NCBI RefSeq assembly: GCF_005889735.1
Contig: NZ_VCKY01000072.1
Location: 1-42,825 of the forward strand
Direction: 5' to 3'
Source of the DNA: Nonomuraea turkmeniaca
GTDB lineage: Bacteria; Actinomycetota; Actinomycetes; Streptosporangiales; Streptosporangiaceae
DNA: 42,825 bases
The notes below the pieces were generated by a model that was given only the letters and a program-made list of their open reading frames with translations, did no database searches and was not told where the DNA came from. A program made the position numbers and the translations under genes. Positions 1 to 7,564 of this stretch are shown here, in pieces (the first letter of the stretch is position 1; each line of letters starts with the position of its first letter).

Positions 1-245
1 CCGAGACCCGGACCACCAGCCGGCCGACCCAGTCCACGCGGCCGCCGACAACGCCGACGACCACAGAGCCGACCCCTACGGAAACGGACCCGGGAGACGA
101 GGTGCCGACCGGGGAGCCCACGATCGACGCCGTCGGCAAGGCACAGTCCGGGCTCGTCGCGCTCGGCCTGATGACGTCCGGCGCGGTTCCGGTCACACTT
201 GCGGTGAAACGCCGTATGGCGGGACGCCATAGAAGGAAGCGCTAG
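1..245 (+). CDS. C-terminal end of a Pro/Thr-rich, membrane-anchored protein (partial)
   Basis: Only the last ~80 codons lie in the window; the reading frame begins at base 3 and stops at TAG 243-245. The visible part is a Thr/Pro/Glu-rich linker (runs such as PPTTPTTTEPTPTET), then one hydrophobic stretch (SGLVALGLMTSGAVPVTLAV) and a very basic tail (KRRMAGRHRRKR). Extracellular Pro/Thr linker, single membrane helix and positive cytoplasmic tail is the usual layout of a surface protein anchored at its C-terminus. The catalytic or binding part lies upstream, so the function is unknown. The next gene starts 21 bases downstream on the same strand, also encodes a membrane protein, and is probably co-transcribed. 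Confidence 0.7.
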   Translation, partial: ETRTTSRPTQSTRPPTTPTTTEPTPTETDPGDEVPTGEPTIDAVGKAQSGLVALGLMTSGAVPVTLAVKRRMAGRHRRKR

Positions 246-266
246 CAGCGCCGGGGGGCAACGGCG

Positions 267-1700
267 ATGAACAACCCTGCGAACGATATCGCCGGATTCC
301 GGCTCACCGAACACACCTGGATGACCGAGCTGGGCAACTGGATCGACGCGATCTCGCCCGACGGTCGCCGAGCCGGGGCCCTGCTGTTCGATCCGAGGGT
401 CATCGGCCTGCCCGGCGTGCGGGACCGCGTCGTGCAGGCGGTCATGACCGACCAGCGGCTCGTGCTGAGCGGGATGACCGGCCTGATCCCGGTGGCGGAC
501 GTGGTGGCTGCGGGCGACCAGGTGTGGTTGCTCACCGGGCAGGCGGTCAGCCCGACCCTGGCCGACCTGCTCGCCGGCGGTCCCGTCGGCCCGGCGGCCG
601 CGGCGTCCGCCCTGGTGGAGACCGCCCAGACGCTGATCGCGCTGCACGCCGCGGGGGTCACGCACGGCTCCGTGCACCCGGGCACCGTGGTGATCACCGC
701 GGAGGGCGTCGCCCTGTTGTCCGAGCGCGGCCTGACCGACGCGATCCGCGGCCACGTGTCTCCGCCCGAGCGCGACACGGCCGGCTGGGCGGCGCTCGCC
801 CGCGGGCTGGCCGCCTCCTTCGCGCCCGCCCCGCCACAGGCGGGCTCGCCCGGTTCAGGTCCGCAGCGGCCGGGTTCCTTCGGATCCGACCCGCAGCAGG
901 CCGGCTTGTCGCAGGCGGCTCAGCTGTTCGAACGGGTCGCGGCCATGGCCGGGACGCTCGGCCTGGCCGCCGCGCGCAGCACGCTGCTCAACGAGCAGGC
1001 GGCGCTGCCCGGCGGCGCGATCAGCCGGGAGGGGCTGGTGCGGGCGGCGCGCGGCAGGTCGGCGTTCGCACAGCCCCGGGCGTACGCGCAACCGCCCGCC
1101 CTGCCCAGGGACGAGGGAGACATCGTCACCCTCCTGCACGTGCCCAAGGAGGGATCCTCGAGGCCGCTGCAGTTCGGGCCGGGCGTCGGCACGCAGGTGC
1201 AGCGGCCGGAGACCACGGCGGAGCGGATCTGGCGGGCGGGGCGGGACGAGGAGTCCACCGTGCACCGCCCCGGCGGCAAGCGGCCCAGAGCCTCGCGGGC
1301 GCGGCGCTGGCGGACGATCTGGGCCACGGCCGTCTTCGCGGTGATCATGGCGGGGGCGATCCTGGCCTGGTTCAGGCTGGGCAGCACACCCGAGCTGACG
1401 GTCCAGTCGATCGACGTGGTGGCGCCGAAGAAGACGCAGGGCTGCAACAGCAAGGTCCTGATCACCGGGAAGGTCGTCACCAACGGCGCGCCCGGCGAGA
1501 TCACCTTCGAATGGCGCAAGAGTCTGGACGACGAGGTCGTCAAGGGATCGTTGCGCACGAGGTCCGACGAGACGTCCTATGAGCTGCCGCTGAGGTGGTC
1601 GCTGTCGGGCAAGAGCAACGTCAAGGCCACCGCCACGTTGCGGATCCTGACTCCGGGCCCGGTGCGCACGGACAAGGCCACCTTTACGTACAAGTGTTGA
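267..1700 (+). CDS. Membrane-anchored kinase-like (pseudokinase) protein
   Basis: A 477-residue protein. Residues ~5-200 look like a degenerate Ser/Thr kinase fold: the stretch LIALHAAGVTHGSVHPGTVV sits where an active kinase has HRDxKxxN, so the catalytic Asp and Asn are gone, and no DFG or VAVK lysine is visible. A Pro/Gly-rich linker follows, then a basic patch and one membrane helix (~347-368, IWATAVFAVIMAGAILAWF). The last ~105 residues form an extracellular beta-rich domain (Ig/adhesin-like) with Cys near both ends (GCNSK and YKC), possibly a disulphide. The start is ATG 267 behind a G-rich Shine-Dalgarno. The architecture resembles actinobacterial pseudokinases used as scaffolds or sensors. 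The specific role is unknown. Confidence 0.7.
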   Translation: MNNPANDIAGFRLTEHTWMTELGNWIDAISPDGRRAGALLFDPRVIGLPGVRDRVVQAVMTDQRLVLSGMTGLIPVADVVAAGDQVWLLTGQAVSPTLADLLAGGPVGPAAAASALVETAQTLIALHAAGVTHGSVHPGTVVITAEGVALLSERGLTDAIRGHVSPPERDTAGWAALARGLAASFAPAPPQAGSPGSGPQRPGSFGSDPQQAGLSQAAQLFERVAAMAGTLGLAAARSTLLNEQAALPGGAISREGLVRAARGRSAFAQPRAYAQPPALPRDEGDIVTLLHVPKEGSSRPLQFGPGVGTQVQRPETTAERIWRAGRDEESTVHRPGGKRPRASRARRWRTIWATAVFAVIMAGAILAWFRLGSTPELTVQSIDVVAPKKTQGCNSKVLITGKVVTNGAPGEITFEWRKSLDDEVVKGSLRTRSDETSYELPLRWSLSGKSNVKATATLRILTPGPVRTDKATFTYKC

Positions 1701-1749
1701 TGCCTGTCTGGCAATGCATATCAAAGCGGTTCTTACTAATCTGGCGAAC

Positions 1750-2862
1750 ATGACCTCGCAGACCCCCGCGGGCTGGTACCCGGACCCGTACGGCGAGCCC
1801 CAGCTGCGTTGGTGGGACGGCAACCAATGGACCGACGCCACCCATGCGCAGGAGCCGGCGCAGCAGCCCGCCTCCGGGCCCCAGCAGCCCCAGCCGCAGA
1901 CCGCCTCCGGGCCCCAGCCGCCTCAGCCGCAGGCCGCCTCCGGGCCGCAGCAGCAGTCGCCGCCGGCCTGGTCGGCGACGCCGGCGAACCCCACGCTCCA
2001 GTACGGGCAGCCCATCTTCGGGCAGTCCGCCTACGGCCAGCCGACACCGCCCACCCAGCAGTGGGGCGGCGCGCAGTTGCCCGGCCCCGGTTACGGCCCG
2101 CCGCCCAAGCAGAGCAACCCGCTGCCCTGGGTGTTCGGCGGGCTGGCGGCGCTGGTGGTCGTCGCGCTGATCGTGGTGGCCGGGATCTTCTTCGTCAACA
2201 GGAGCAACACCGAGATCGCGCTGCCGTCGCCGACGGAGACGGCGGAGTCGCAGGAGCCGCCCACCGACGAGCCGCCGCCCAGCCAACCGCCGCCCAGCCA
2301 GGGCGCCGAACAACTGCCGCAGCCGATCGACAGCCGGATCACCGACCCACAGGCCGGGGTCTCGTACCAGGTGCCCGAAGGCTGGACGGTGCCCGAGCGC
2401 ATCAACAGTCCGACCCCGAGCCCGACGCAGCAGCTGTACACGGCGGGGGCGCAGGCCGTCTCGCAGGAGGACTTCGTCGAGGACGACGACTGGATCGGCA
2501 ACGTCTACTCGGGACTGCTCAACGAGCTCTACCCCTACAGCGGCGCCTCTGGCCTGGGCGATACGGCGAAGGCCGTGTTCGTGGACTTCTCCACCAAGTA
2601 CTACGGGCCGCCGCACGAGAGCAAGATCGTGGCGGACAAGGCCATGAAGGTCGGCGATCGGGACGCGTGGCTGCTGCAGTTCGAGCTCGACTTCACCAAG
2701 GTGTCGGAGGAGAAGGGCTACAAGTGGAAGAAGGAGAACGGGGCGATCGTGCTCGTCGATCGAGGCTCCGGTGAGCGACCGGCCATCTTCTACGTCTCTG
2801 TGCCCGACAATCTCGGCACCGACGTGGTGGGCAAGGTTTTGAGCTCGCTCAAGCCCGCGTGA
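1750..2862 (+). CDS. DUF2510 domain membrane protein
   Basis: A 370-residue protein. Residues ~5-35 carry a DUF2510 motif (PAGWYPDPYGEPQLRWWDG, then WTDATH), a short Trp-rich cytoplasmic module common in actinobacterial membrane proteins. A long Pro/Gln-rich region with near-repeats (ASGPQQPQPQ, ASGPQPPQPQ) follows, then one membrane helix (~127-148, VFGGLAALVVVALIVVAGIFF). A Pro/Glu linker leads to an extracellular domain of ~200 residues (from PQAGVSYQVPEGWTVPER) of the lipoprotein-like kind often found in such proteins. ATG 1750 was preferred over an in-frame ATG at 1714 because the DUF2510 motif starts right after it and the extra residues are not domain-like. No enzymatic motif is seen. 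Confidence 0.8.
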   Translation: MTSQTPAGWYPDPYGEPQLRWWDGNQWTDATHAQEPAQQPASGPQQPQPQTASGPQPPQPQAASGPQQQSPPAWSATPANPTLQYGQPIFGQSAYGQPTPPTQQWGGAQLPGPGYGPPPKQSNPLPWVFGGLAALVVVALIVVAGIFFVNRSNTEIALPSPTETAESQEPPTDEPPPSQPPPSQGAEQLPQPIDSRITDPQAGVSYQVPEGWTVPERINSPTPSPTQQLYTAGAQAVSQEDFVEDDDWIGNVYSGLLNELYPYSGASGLGDTAKAVFVDFSTKYYGPPHESKIVADKAMKVGDRDAWLLQFELDFTKVSEEKGYKWKKENGAIVLVDRGSGERPAIFYVSVPDNLGTDVVGKVLSSLKPA

Positions 2863-2930
2863 ATAGTGGCACTAGGCTGGTGGGGTAACAAGCGGGCGGA
2901 TTGCTCCGAGCCGCTGGGCGAGGAGATTTC

Positions 2931-3524
2931 ATGAGTGACTTGCTGGTCTGGATCGACTGCGAGATGACCGGACTCGACCTCGGGCGTGACGCTCTGGTGG
3001 AGGTGGCGTGCGTCATCACCGACAGCGAGCTCAATCAGCTGGACGAGGGCGTGGACGTGGTCATCAAGCCGCCGCCCGAGTCGTTGGAGCAGATGTCGCA
3101 AGTGGTGCGCGAGATGCACACCGCCTCCGGGCTGCTGCCCGAGCTGGGCAGCGGGGTGACGTTGTCGGAGGCGGAGTCGCTCGTGCTCGACTACATCCGC
3201 CGCCATGTGCCGGAGCCGAAGAAGGCGCCGCTGTGCGGTAACTCGATCGGCACCGACCGCACGTTCCTCGCCAGGGACATGCCGGCGGTGGACGCCTTCC
3301 TGCACTACCGGATGATCGACGTCTCGTCGATCAAGGAGTTGGTGCGGCGCTGGTATCCGCGGGTCTACTTCGCCGCGCCGGAGAAGCAGGGCGGGCACCG
3401 GGCTCTGGCCGACATCACGGAGAGCATCAGAGAGCTGCGTTACTACCGTGCGGCGATCTTCGTGGGGCAGCCGGGACCCGACTCGGCGACCGCGAGATCG
3501 CTGGCAGAGCGTGTCAGCGGCTAA
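2931..3524 (+). CDS. orn: Oligoribonuclease
   Basis: A 197-residue DEDDh-type 3'-5' exoribonuclease that degrades 2-5 nt RNA oligomers and linear pGpG to mononucleotides, completing mRNA and c-di-GMP turnover in the cytoplasm. The N-terminus LVWIDCEMTGLDL gives the first acidic pair (DxE). SLVLDYIRRHVPEPKKAPLCGNSIGTDRTFL is the central Orn signature, and HRALADITESIREL supplies the catalytic His and last Asp. Length matches the family (~180-210). ATG 2931 has a good ribosome site (GAGGAG, 2919-2924 region). The tRNA-His gene follows on the same strand, an arrangement typical of actinomycetes. Confidence 0.96.
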   Translation: MSDLLVWIDCEMTGLDLGRDALVEVACVITDSELNQLDEGVDVVIKPPPESLEQMSQVVREMHTASGLLPELGSGVTLSEAESLVLDYIRRHVPEPKKAPLCGNSIGTDRTFLARDMPAVDAFLHYRMIDVSSIKELVRRWYPRVYFAAPEKQGGHRALADITESIRELRYYRAAIFVGQPGPDSATARSLAERVSG

Positions 3525-3627
3525 AGGAGTGGCGTAAAGACTCCTGGATCCCGCTACACTTTTCCTGTGCCGCCATGCATGGCGATCTCAGAAGTCGGCA
3601 TGAGATTGCGATGACACCGGTGGCCGT

Positions 3628-3704
3628 GGTGGGTGTAGCTCAGTTGGCAGAGCGCCAGGTTGTGGTCCTGGATGTCGAGGGTTCAAGTCCCTTCACTCAC
3701 CCCA
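3628..3704 (+). tRNA. tRNA-His (anticodon GTG)
   Basis: A full cloverleaf can be drawn. Acceptor GTGGGTG (3629-3635) pairs with CACTCAC with one G-U pair. The D arm begins GCTCAGTTGGCAGAGC. The anticodon stem CCAGG/CCTGG encloses loop TTGTGGT with anticodon GTG (His). The T arm contains GTTCAAGTCC. The encoded G at -1 (3628) opposite discriminator C (3701), diagnostic of tRNA-His, is present, and CCA is encoded (3702-3704). Confidence 0.97.
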
Positions 3705-3710
3705 GTGCAC

Positions 3711-3750
3711 GACAGCCGGTCCCAGACGGGACCGGCTGTTGTCGTTTTCT
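3711..3750 (+). terminator. Rho-independent terminator after tRNA-His
   Basis: A 12-bp perfect stem, ACAGCCGGTCCC (3712-3723) with GGGACCGGCTGT (3728-3739), a 4-nt loop AGAC, extra outer GAC/GTC pairing, then a T-rich stretch (GTTTTCTT). It lies seven bases after the tRNA CCA end. Confidence 0.9.
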
Positions 3751-3863
3751 TCCGACAACGTCCCCAAATCATGACATTGCGAGTTATGCTCGCTGTCTAC
3801 CGCTAACGCCGGAAGCACGGGGGCCCTCGGCGATCTGATCGTCTTCGCGCCCCCGGAGGCCGG

Positions 3864-4088
3864 ATGAGAGTCGACGACGCAGCGTTCGATAGCGTGTTCA
3901 CGTCCCTGAGCAAACGCGAGGCCGAGGTCATGGACCTCATCGCCACAGGCCAGTCCAACGGCCAGATCGCCCAACGGCTGTTCCTCAGCGAGAAGACCGT
4001 CAAGAACCACGTCAACCGCATCTACGCGAAGCTTGGCGTGGACTCCCGTGTCACCGCCATCGGCCTCTGGTTGTCCCGCCGGCAATAG
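3864..4088 (+). CDS. Stand-alone LuxR-type HTH DNA-binding protein
   Basis: A 74-residue protein that is almost only a LuxR/FixJ C-terminal helix-turn-helix: LSKREAEVMDLIATGQSNGQIAQRLFLSEKTVKNHVNRIYAKLGV. No receiver or ligand-binding domain precedes it; a GGAGG site lies ~5 bases before ATG 3864, so the short form looks like the true product and not a fragment. The recognition-helix residues (SEKTVKNHVNRIYAKL) are well conserved. Small solo LuxR proteins occur in actinobacteria as transcription factors of unknown input. No obvious target is adjacent. The ~215 bases to the next gene hold no feature I can support. Confidence 0.85.
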   Translation: MRVDDAAFDSVFTSLSKREAEVMDLIATGQSNGQIAQRLFLSEKTVKNHVNRIYAKLGVDSRVTAIGLWLSRRQ

Positions 4089-4304
4089 CCGGTGCGGCCT
4101 TCCGACGCCGAGGCCGGAGCCGGACCCGGTCGATCGCGGCCGTGGGCGGACTGCCGTGCCCGCCAGGAGCATGGTCGTCCTGACGGGGCCCCGTCGTGCG
4201 CGGCTTGGCGATAGGCCTGTCCGCACACACACCGCGTCCGCGGGCCGCCCGTGCCGAACGACCTCCTGTGGTTTAACGGCGGCCCAAGGTGTCATAGAAG
4301 TCCC

Positions 4305-5531
4305 ATGAACATGACGCGCAGAACGCGGGTGGTCGTCGTCGGGGCGGGCTTCGCGGGTCTGGAGGCGACACGGGAACTGGCCAAGGGCGGAGCGCTGGTG
4401 ACGCTCGTCGACCGGAACCCGTACTCGACGTTCCAGCCGCTGCTCTACCAGGTCGCCACGGCCGGCATGGGCACGTCCGACGTGTCGTACCCGATCCGCA
4501 CGTTCGCCGCCAGGTAGCCGAACGTGCGGGCGCGCCGGGCCGCGTTGAGCAAGGTGCTGGCCGGTGAGCAGCGGGTGGAGCTCGACGACGGCAGCTCGCT
4601 GGAGTACGACTACCTGGTGCTGGCGACCGGCGTCACGACCAACTGGCTCGACGTGGCGGGCGCGCGGGAGAACGCGTTGCCGATCTACTCGCTCAACGAC
4701 GCGGCCGCCCTGCGGCGGCGGCTGCAGCACTCCATGGAGGACACGGCCGCGGGCCGGCGCGAGAGCACCCACGTCGTGGTGGTGGGCGCGGGCGCCACCG
4801 GCGTGGAGGTGGCCGGCACGCTGGCCGAGCTGCGGCGGCGGACGTTACCGCTGACCCATCCGGAGATCAAGCCCGCGCAGACGAGCGTGAGCCTGGTCGA
4901 GCGGTTCGACTTCGTGCTGGCGCCGTACAAGCCGCGGCTGCGGGACGCGGCGGCGGCCGCGCTGCGCAGACGGGGGACGCGGCTGCATCTGGGCTCCACG
5001 GTGGCGTCCGTTGAGCCGGACGCGGTGGTGTTGTCGGACGGGACGCGGTTGCCGAGCGACGTGACCGTGTGGGCGCTCGGCGTCACCGCGCCCGACTACG
5101 TGGCCGACTGGGGGTTGCCTCAGGGCAAGGGCGGCAGGATCACGACCACGGAAGAGCTGCGCGTCCCCGGCCACCCCGAGATCTTCGTGGCCGGCGACCT
5201 GGCCGGCCCACCCGCACCGCTGCCTCAGCTCGCCCAGCCGGCGATCCAGATGGGCCGGCACGTGGGCCGGCAGATCCTGGCGGCGGCGCGGGAGCGGCCG
5301 GTACAGGCGTTCTCGTATGACGATCCGGGCATCATGGCGACCGTGGGCAAGGCCGAGGCGGTGCTGCAGACCCGCAACGGGATGACGATGCGAGGGCTGC
5401 CCGCGTGGCTGGTGTGGATTTTCATTCACGTGGCGTACCTGCTGGGCGGGCGCAACCGGGTGACCGTGTTGATCAACTTCTTCTGGCGTTACTTCGGGCC
5501 GCGCCGCGCCGCCACCAGCGTCACCCAGTGA
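4305..5531 (+). pseudogene. Type II NADH dehydrogenase (NDH-2), interrupted by in-frame TAG
   Basis: NDH-2 is a membrane-associated flavoprotein that passes electrons from NADH to menaquinone without pumping protons. The frame encodes ~408 codons, normal for the family. Seen: FAD-binding VVVVGAGFAGLEATREL near the N-terminus, NPYSTFQPLLYQVATAG, second nucleotide-binding motif VVVVGAGATGVEVAG, EIFVAGDLAG, and the amphipathic C-terminal tail WLVWIFIHVAYLLGGRNR. Codon 71 is TAG (4515-4517) and the frame continues unchanged on both sides (TFAAR*PNVRARRAAL). A nonsense mutation, sequencing error or readthrough are all possible. A restart at GTG 4524 would lack the first Rossmann segment. The 3' end overlaps the convergent lat gene by 11 bases. 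Confidence 0.85.
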
Positions 5532-6795
5532 GGGCGGCCGACAGGGCGCTCAGGCCGTGGTCGAGGTCGGGCTCCGGGATGTTGAGCGCCGGGCGCAGGC
5601 GTACCGAGCGGGGGCCGCAGGGCAGGACGAGCACGCCGTGCTCTTCCCTGAGCCGGGTCACCAGGGCGTCGCGAGCGGCCTGGTCGGGCAGGTCGAACGC
5701 GCACATCAGGCCGCGCCCCCGGACGCCGGACACCGCCTCGGGACGCTCGGCCTCCAGCTTGGTGAGGCGTTCGAGCAGCACGTTGCCGAGCACGGCGGCG
5801 CGCTGGATGAGGCCGTCGCGTTCGATGATCTCCAGGATGCCCCGGCTGCGGACCATGTCCACCAGACCGCCGCCCCACGTCGAGTTGATCCGGCCGCTCA
5901 GCTGGAACACGTTGTCGGTGACCTGGTCGACCCTGCGGCCCGCCATGATCCCGCCGACCTGGACCTTCTTGGCGAACGCCACCACGTCAGGGGCCAGCCC
6001 CAGCTGCTGGTACGCCCACGGCGTCCCGGTCGTGCCGCCGCCCGTCTGGACCTCGTCGAGGATGAAGAGGGCGTCGTACTCGACGCACATGTGCTGCATG
6101 GCCTGCAGGAACTCAGGCCGCATGTGGTTGTCGCCGCCCTCGCCCTGGATCGGCTCGGCGATGAAGCAGGCGATGTCGTGCGGATAGCGTACGAACGCCT
6201 CCCGCGCCTGTGCCAGCGCACGTTCCTCGGCCGCCGCCACGTCGCCGAGGTGGATGGCGGGCACGTCGATGCGCGGCCAGTCGAACCTGGGGAACCGGTC
6301 GGTCTTGCCCGGCTCGGTGTTGGTCAGGCTCATGGTGTAGCCGCTGCGGCCGTGGAAGGCCCGCGTCAGGTGCAGGACCTTGGTGCCCAGCTCGCGGGAG
6401 CGGCCCTCGGCCTCGTTGCGGCGGCTCTTCCAGTCGAAGGCGGTCTTGAGCGCGTTCTCGACGGCCAGGGCGCCGCCCTCGACGAAGAACAGGTGCGGCA
6501 GCTCGGGGTCGCCGAGCACGCGGACGAAGGTGTCGACGAAGTCGGCCAGATGCTCGGTGTACATGTCGGGGTTGGCCGGCTTGTTGCGCGCGACCTGGCC
6601 GAGCAGCTGGACGAAGTCGGGGCCGAACGGCGGGTTCACGCCCAGCGGGGCGGAGGCGAAGAACGTGTAGAAGTCGAGGTAGCGGCGGCCGTTGCGGGCG
6701 TCGACGAGCCAGGAGCCGTGGCTCAGCTCCAGGTCGAGCACCAGACGGTAGCCGTCGACGAGCAGGTGGCGGGCAAGGCGGGTATGTACGTCCAT
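5521..6795 (-). CDS. lat: L-lysine 6-aminotransferase (lysine epsilon-aminotransferase)
   Basis: A 424-residue PLP-dependent class III aminotransferase. It moves the epsilon-amino group of L-lysine to 2-oxoglutarate, giving alpha-aminoadipate semialdehyde/piperideine-6-carboxylate (EC 2.6.1.36). Characteristic stretches are FYTFFASAPLGVNPPF, FFVEGGALAVENALKTAFDWK, RAFHGRSGYTMSLTNTEP, IAEPIQGEGGDNHMRPEF, the PLP-phenol Asp in LFILDEVQTGGGTTG, and the Schiff-base Lys in VVAFAKKVQVGG. ATG 6795 gives the family's usual N-terminus and has GGAG upstream; upstream residues look non-coding. LAT feeds beta-lactam pathways in some actinomycetes, but no beta-lactam genes are in this window, so lysine catabolism or piperideine formation is the safer reading. 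Confidence 0.93.
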   Translation of the reverse strand: MDVHTRLARHLLVDGYRLVLDLELSHGSWLVDARNGRRYLDFYTFFASAPLGVNPPFGPDFVQLLGQVARNKPANPDMYTEHLADFVDTFVRVLGDPELPHLFFVEGGALAVENALKTAFDWKSRRNEAEGRSRELGTKVLHLTRAFHGRSGYTMSLTNTEPGKTDRFPRFDWPRIDVPAIHLGDVAAAEERALAQAREAFVRYPHDIACFIAEPIQGEGGDNHMRPEFLQAMQHMCVEYDALFILDEVQTGGGTTGTPWAYQQLGLAPDVVAFAKKVQVGGIMAGRRVDQVTDNVFQLSGRINSTWGGGLVDMVRSRGILEIIERDGLIQRAAVLGNVLLERLTKLEAERPEAVSGVRGRGLMCAFDLPDQAARDALVTRLREEHGVLVLPCGPRSVRLRPALNIPEPDLDHGLSALSAALTG

Positions 6796-6853
6796 GTCCA
6801 CTCCACTGTGGGCAGATGGGCCGTACGTTCCTCCGGCGGAACGCCGACACACA

Positions 6854-6866
6854 CGTAAAATTTACG
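6854..6866. promoter_or_regulatory. Small inverted repeat upstream of lat
   Basis: CGTAAA-A-TTTACG, perfect 6-bp arms around one base, ~60-70 bases upstream of the lat start, in an A/T-rich island within otherwise G/C-rich DNA. Possibly an operator or part of the lat promoter. Evidence is symmetry and position only. Confidence 0.35.
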
Positions 6867-6893
6867 GTACATCTACCCACAAAGCGGAGTTAT

Positions 6894-7541
6894 TTATGCG
6901 TGAGAGTAGACCACGATCGACACCGCGACGTACTGGACGAGATAGGCGGCGATGGTGAACGCGTGGAACACCTCGTGGAAGCCGAACCAGCGGGGCGCCG
7001 GATCAGGGCGGCGCAGCCCGTACACGATGGCGCCAGCCGAGTAGAACACGCCGCCGACGGCCACCAGCACGACGGCGGCCACGCCCGCGCCCTCGAGCAA
7101 CTGCGGCATCACGAAGATCGCGGTCCAGCCGAGCGCCAGGTAGAGCACGGTATAGAGCCAGCGCGGCGCGCTCATCCAGAACACCCGGAACAGCACGCCC
7201 GCCAGCGCACCACCCCAGATGATGCCCAACACCGCCACCCGGGCCACCCCGTCCAGGGCCAGCAGGGCGAACGGCGTGTACGTGCCCGCAATGATCAAAT
7301 AGATGTTGGCGTGATCGAACCTCCGCAGGAACTCCGCCAGCTTCGGGCCGAGCGTGCTGCGGTGATAAGTAGCGGAAATGCCGAACAACAACGCCGACGT
7401 GATGGCGTAGACAGCGGAGGCCACACGGGCCTGCAACGTCGGGCCGAGCGCCACCAGCACGAACCCGGCGACCAGCGTCACGGGCAGCGCTCCAGTGTGC
7501 AACCAGCCTCGCAGCCTGGGCTTAACGGTGATGGTCGTCAT
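6894..7541 (-). CDS. Hemolysin III / TrhA family membrane protein
   Basis: A 215-residue, seven-helix membrane protein of the HlyIII/PAQR superfamily. Visible metal-site residues are the His in SATYHRS, Asp in DHANIYLIIAGTYTPFA and the HxxxH in GFHEVFHAFTIAAY; together these are the superfamily zinc-binding set. Members are linked to membrane fluidity homeostasis; haemolytic activity is not general. ATG 7541 is preceded by TACCGT and seven bases, a good match to a leaderless -10, lying inside a perfect 22-bp palindrome. The penicillin-binding protein gene ends 21 bases upstream on the same strand. Confidence 0.9.
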   Translation of the reverse strand: MTTITVKPRLRGWLHTGALPVTLVAGFVLVALGPTLQARVASAVYAITSALLFGISATYHRSTLGPKLAEFLRRFDHANIYLIIAGTYTPFALLALDGVARVAVLGIIWGGALAGVLFRVFWMSAPRWLYTVLYLALGWTAIFVMPQLLEGAGVAAVVLVAVGGVFYSAGAIVYGLRRPDPAPRWFGFHEVFHAFTIAAYLVQYVAVSIVVYSHA

Positions 7542-7542
7542 G

Positions 7543-7564
7543 TAACCTACGGTACCGTAGGTTA
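7543..7564. promoter_or_regulatory. Perfect 22-bp palindrome: likely operator over the leaderless hlyIII-type promoter
   Basis: Arms TAACCTACGGT / ACCGTAGGTTA meet without a spacer. On the minus strand it contains TACCGT (7549-7554), ending seven bases before the ATG at 7541, so it covers the predicted -10 and start region. It also overlaps the stop codon of the upstream penicillin-binding protein gene. Size and symmetry fit a TetR-family operator. Confidence 0.75.

Noticed and set aside
855..1841. Long minus-strand open frame opposite the pseudokinase gene
   Set aside because: Shadow frame of high-GC coding sequence; Arg/Pro/Gly-rich, with no domain or ribosome site.
3555..3560. TACACT as -10 of the tRNA-His promoter
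   Set aside because: No recognisable -35 at 16-19 bases; not enough to call a promoter.
3575..3838. Plus-strand open frame spanning the tRNA-His gene and its terminator
   Set aside because: It lies across a clear cloverleaf and hairpin, and its protein has no family features.
5521..6795. lat as part of a beta-lactam gene cluster
   Set aside because: No ACV synthetase, isopenicillin synthase or related gene appears in the window, and the neighbours are housekeeping-like.
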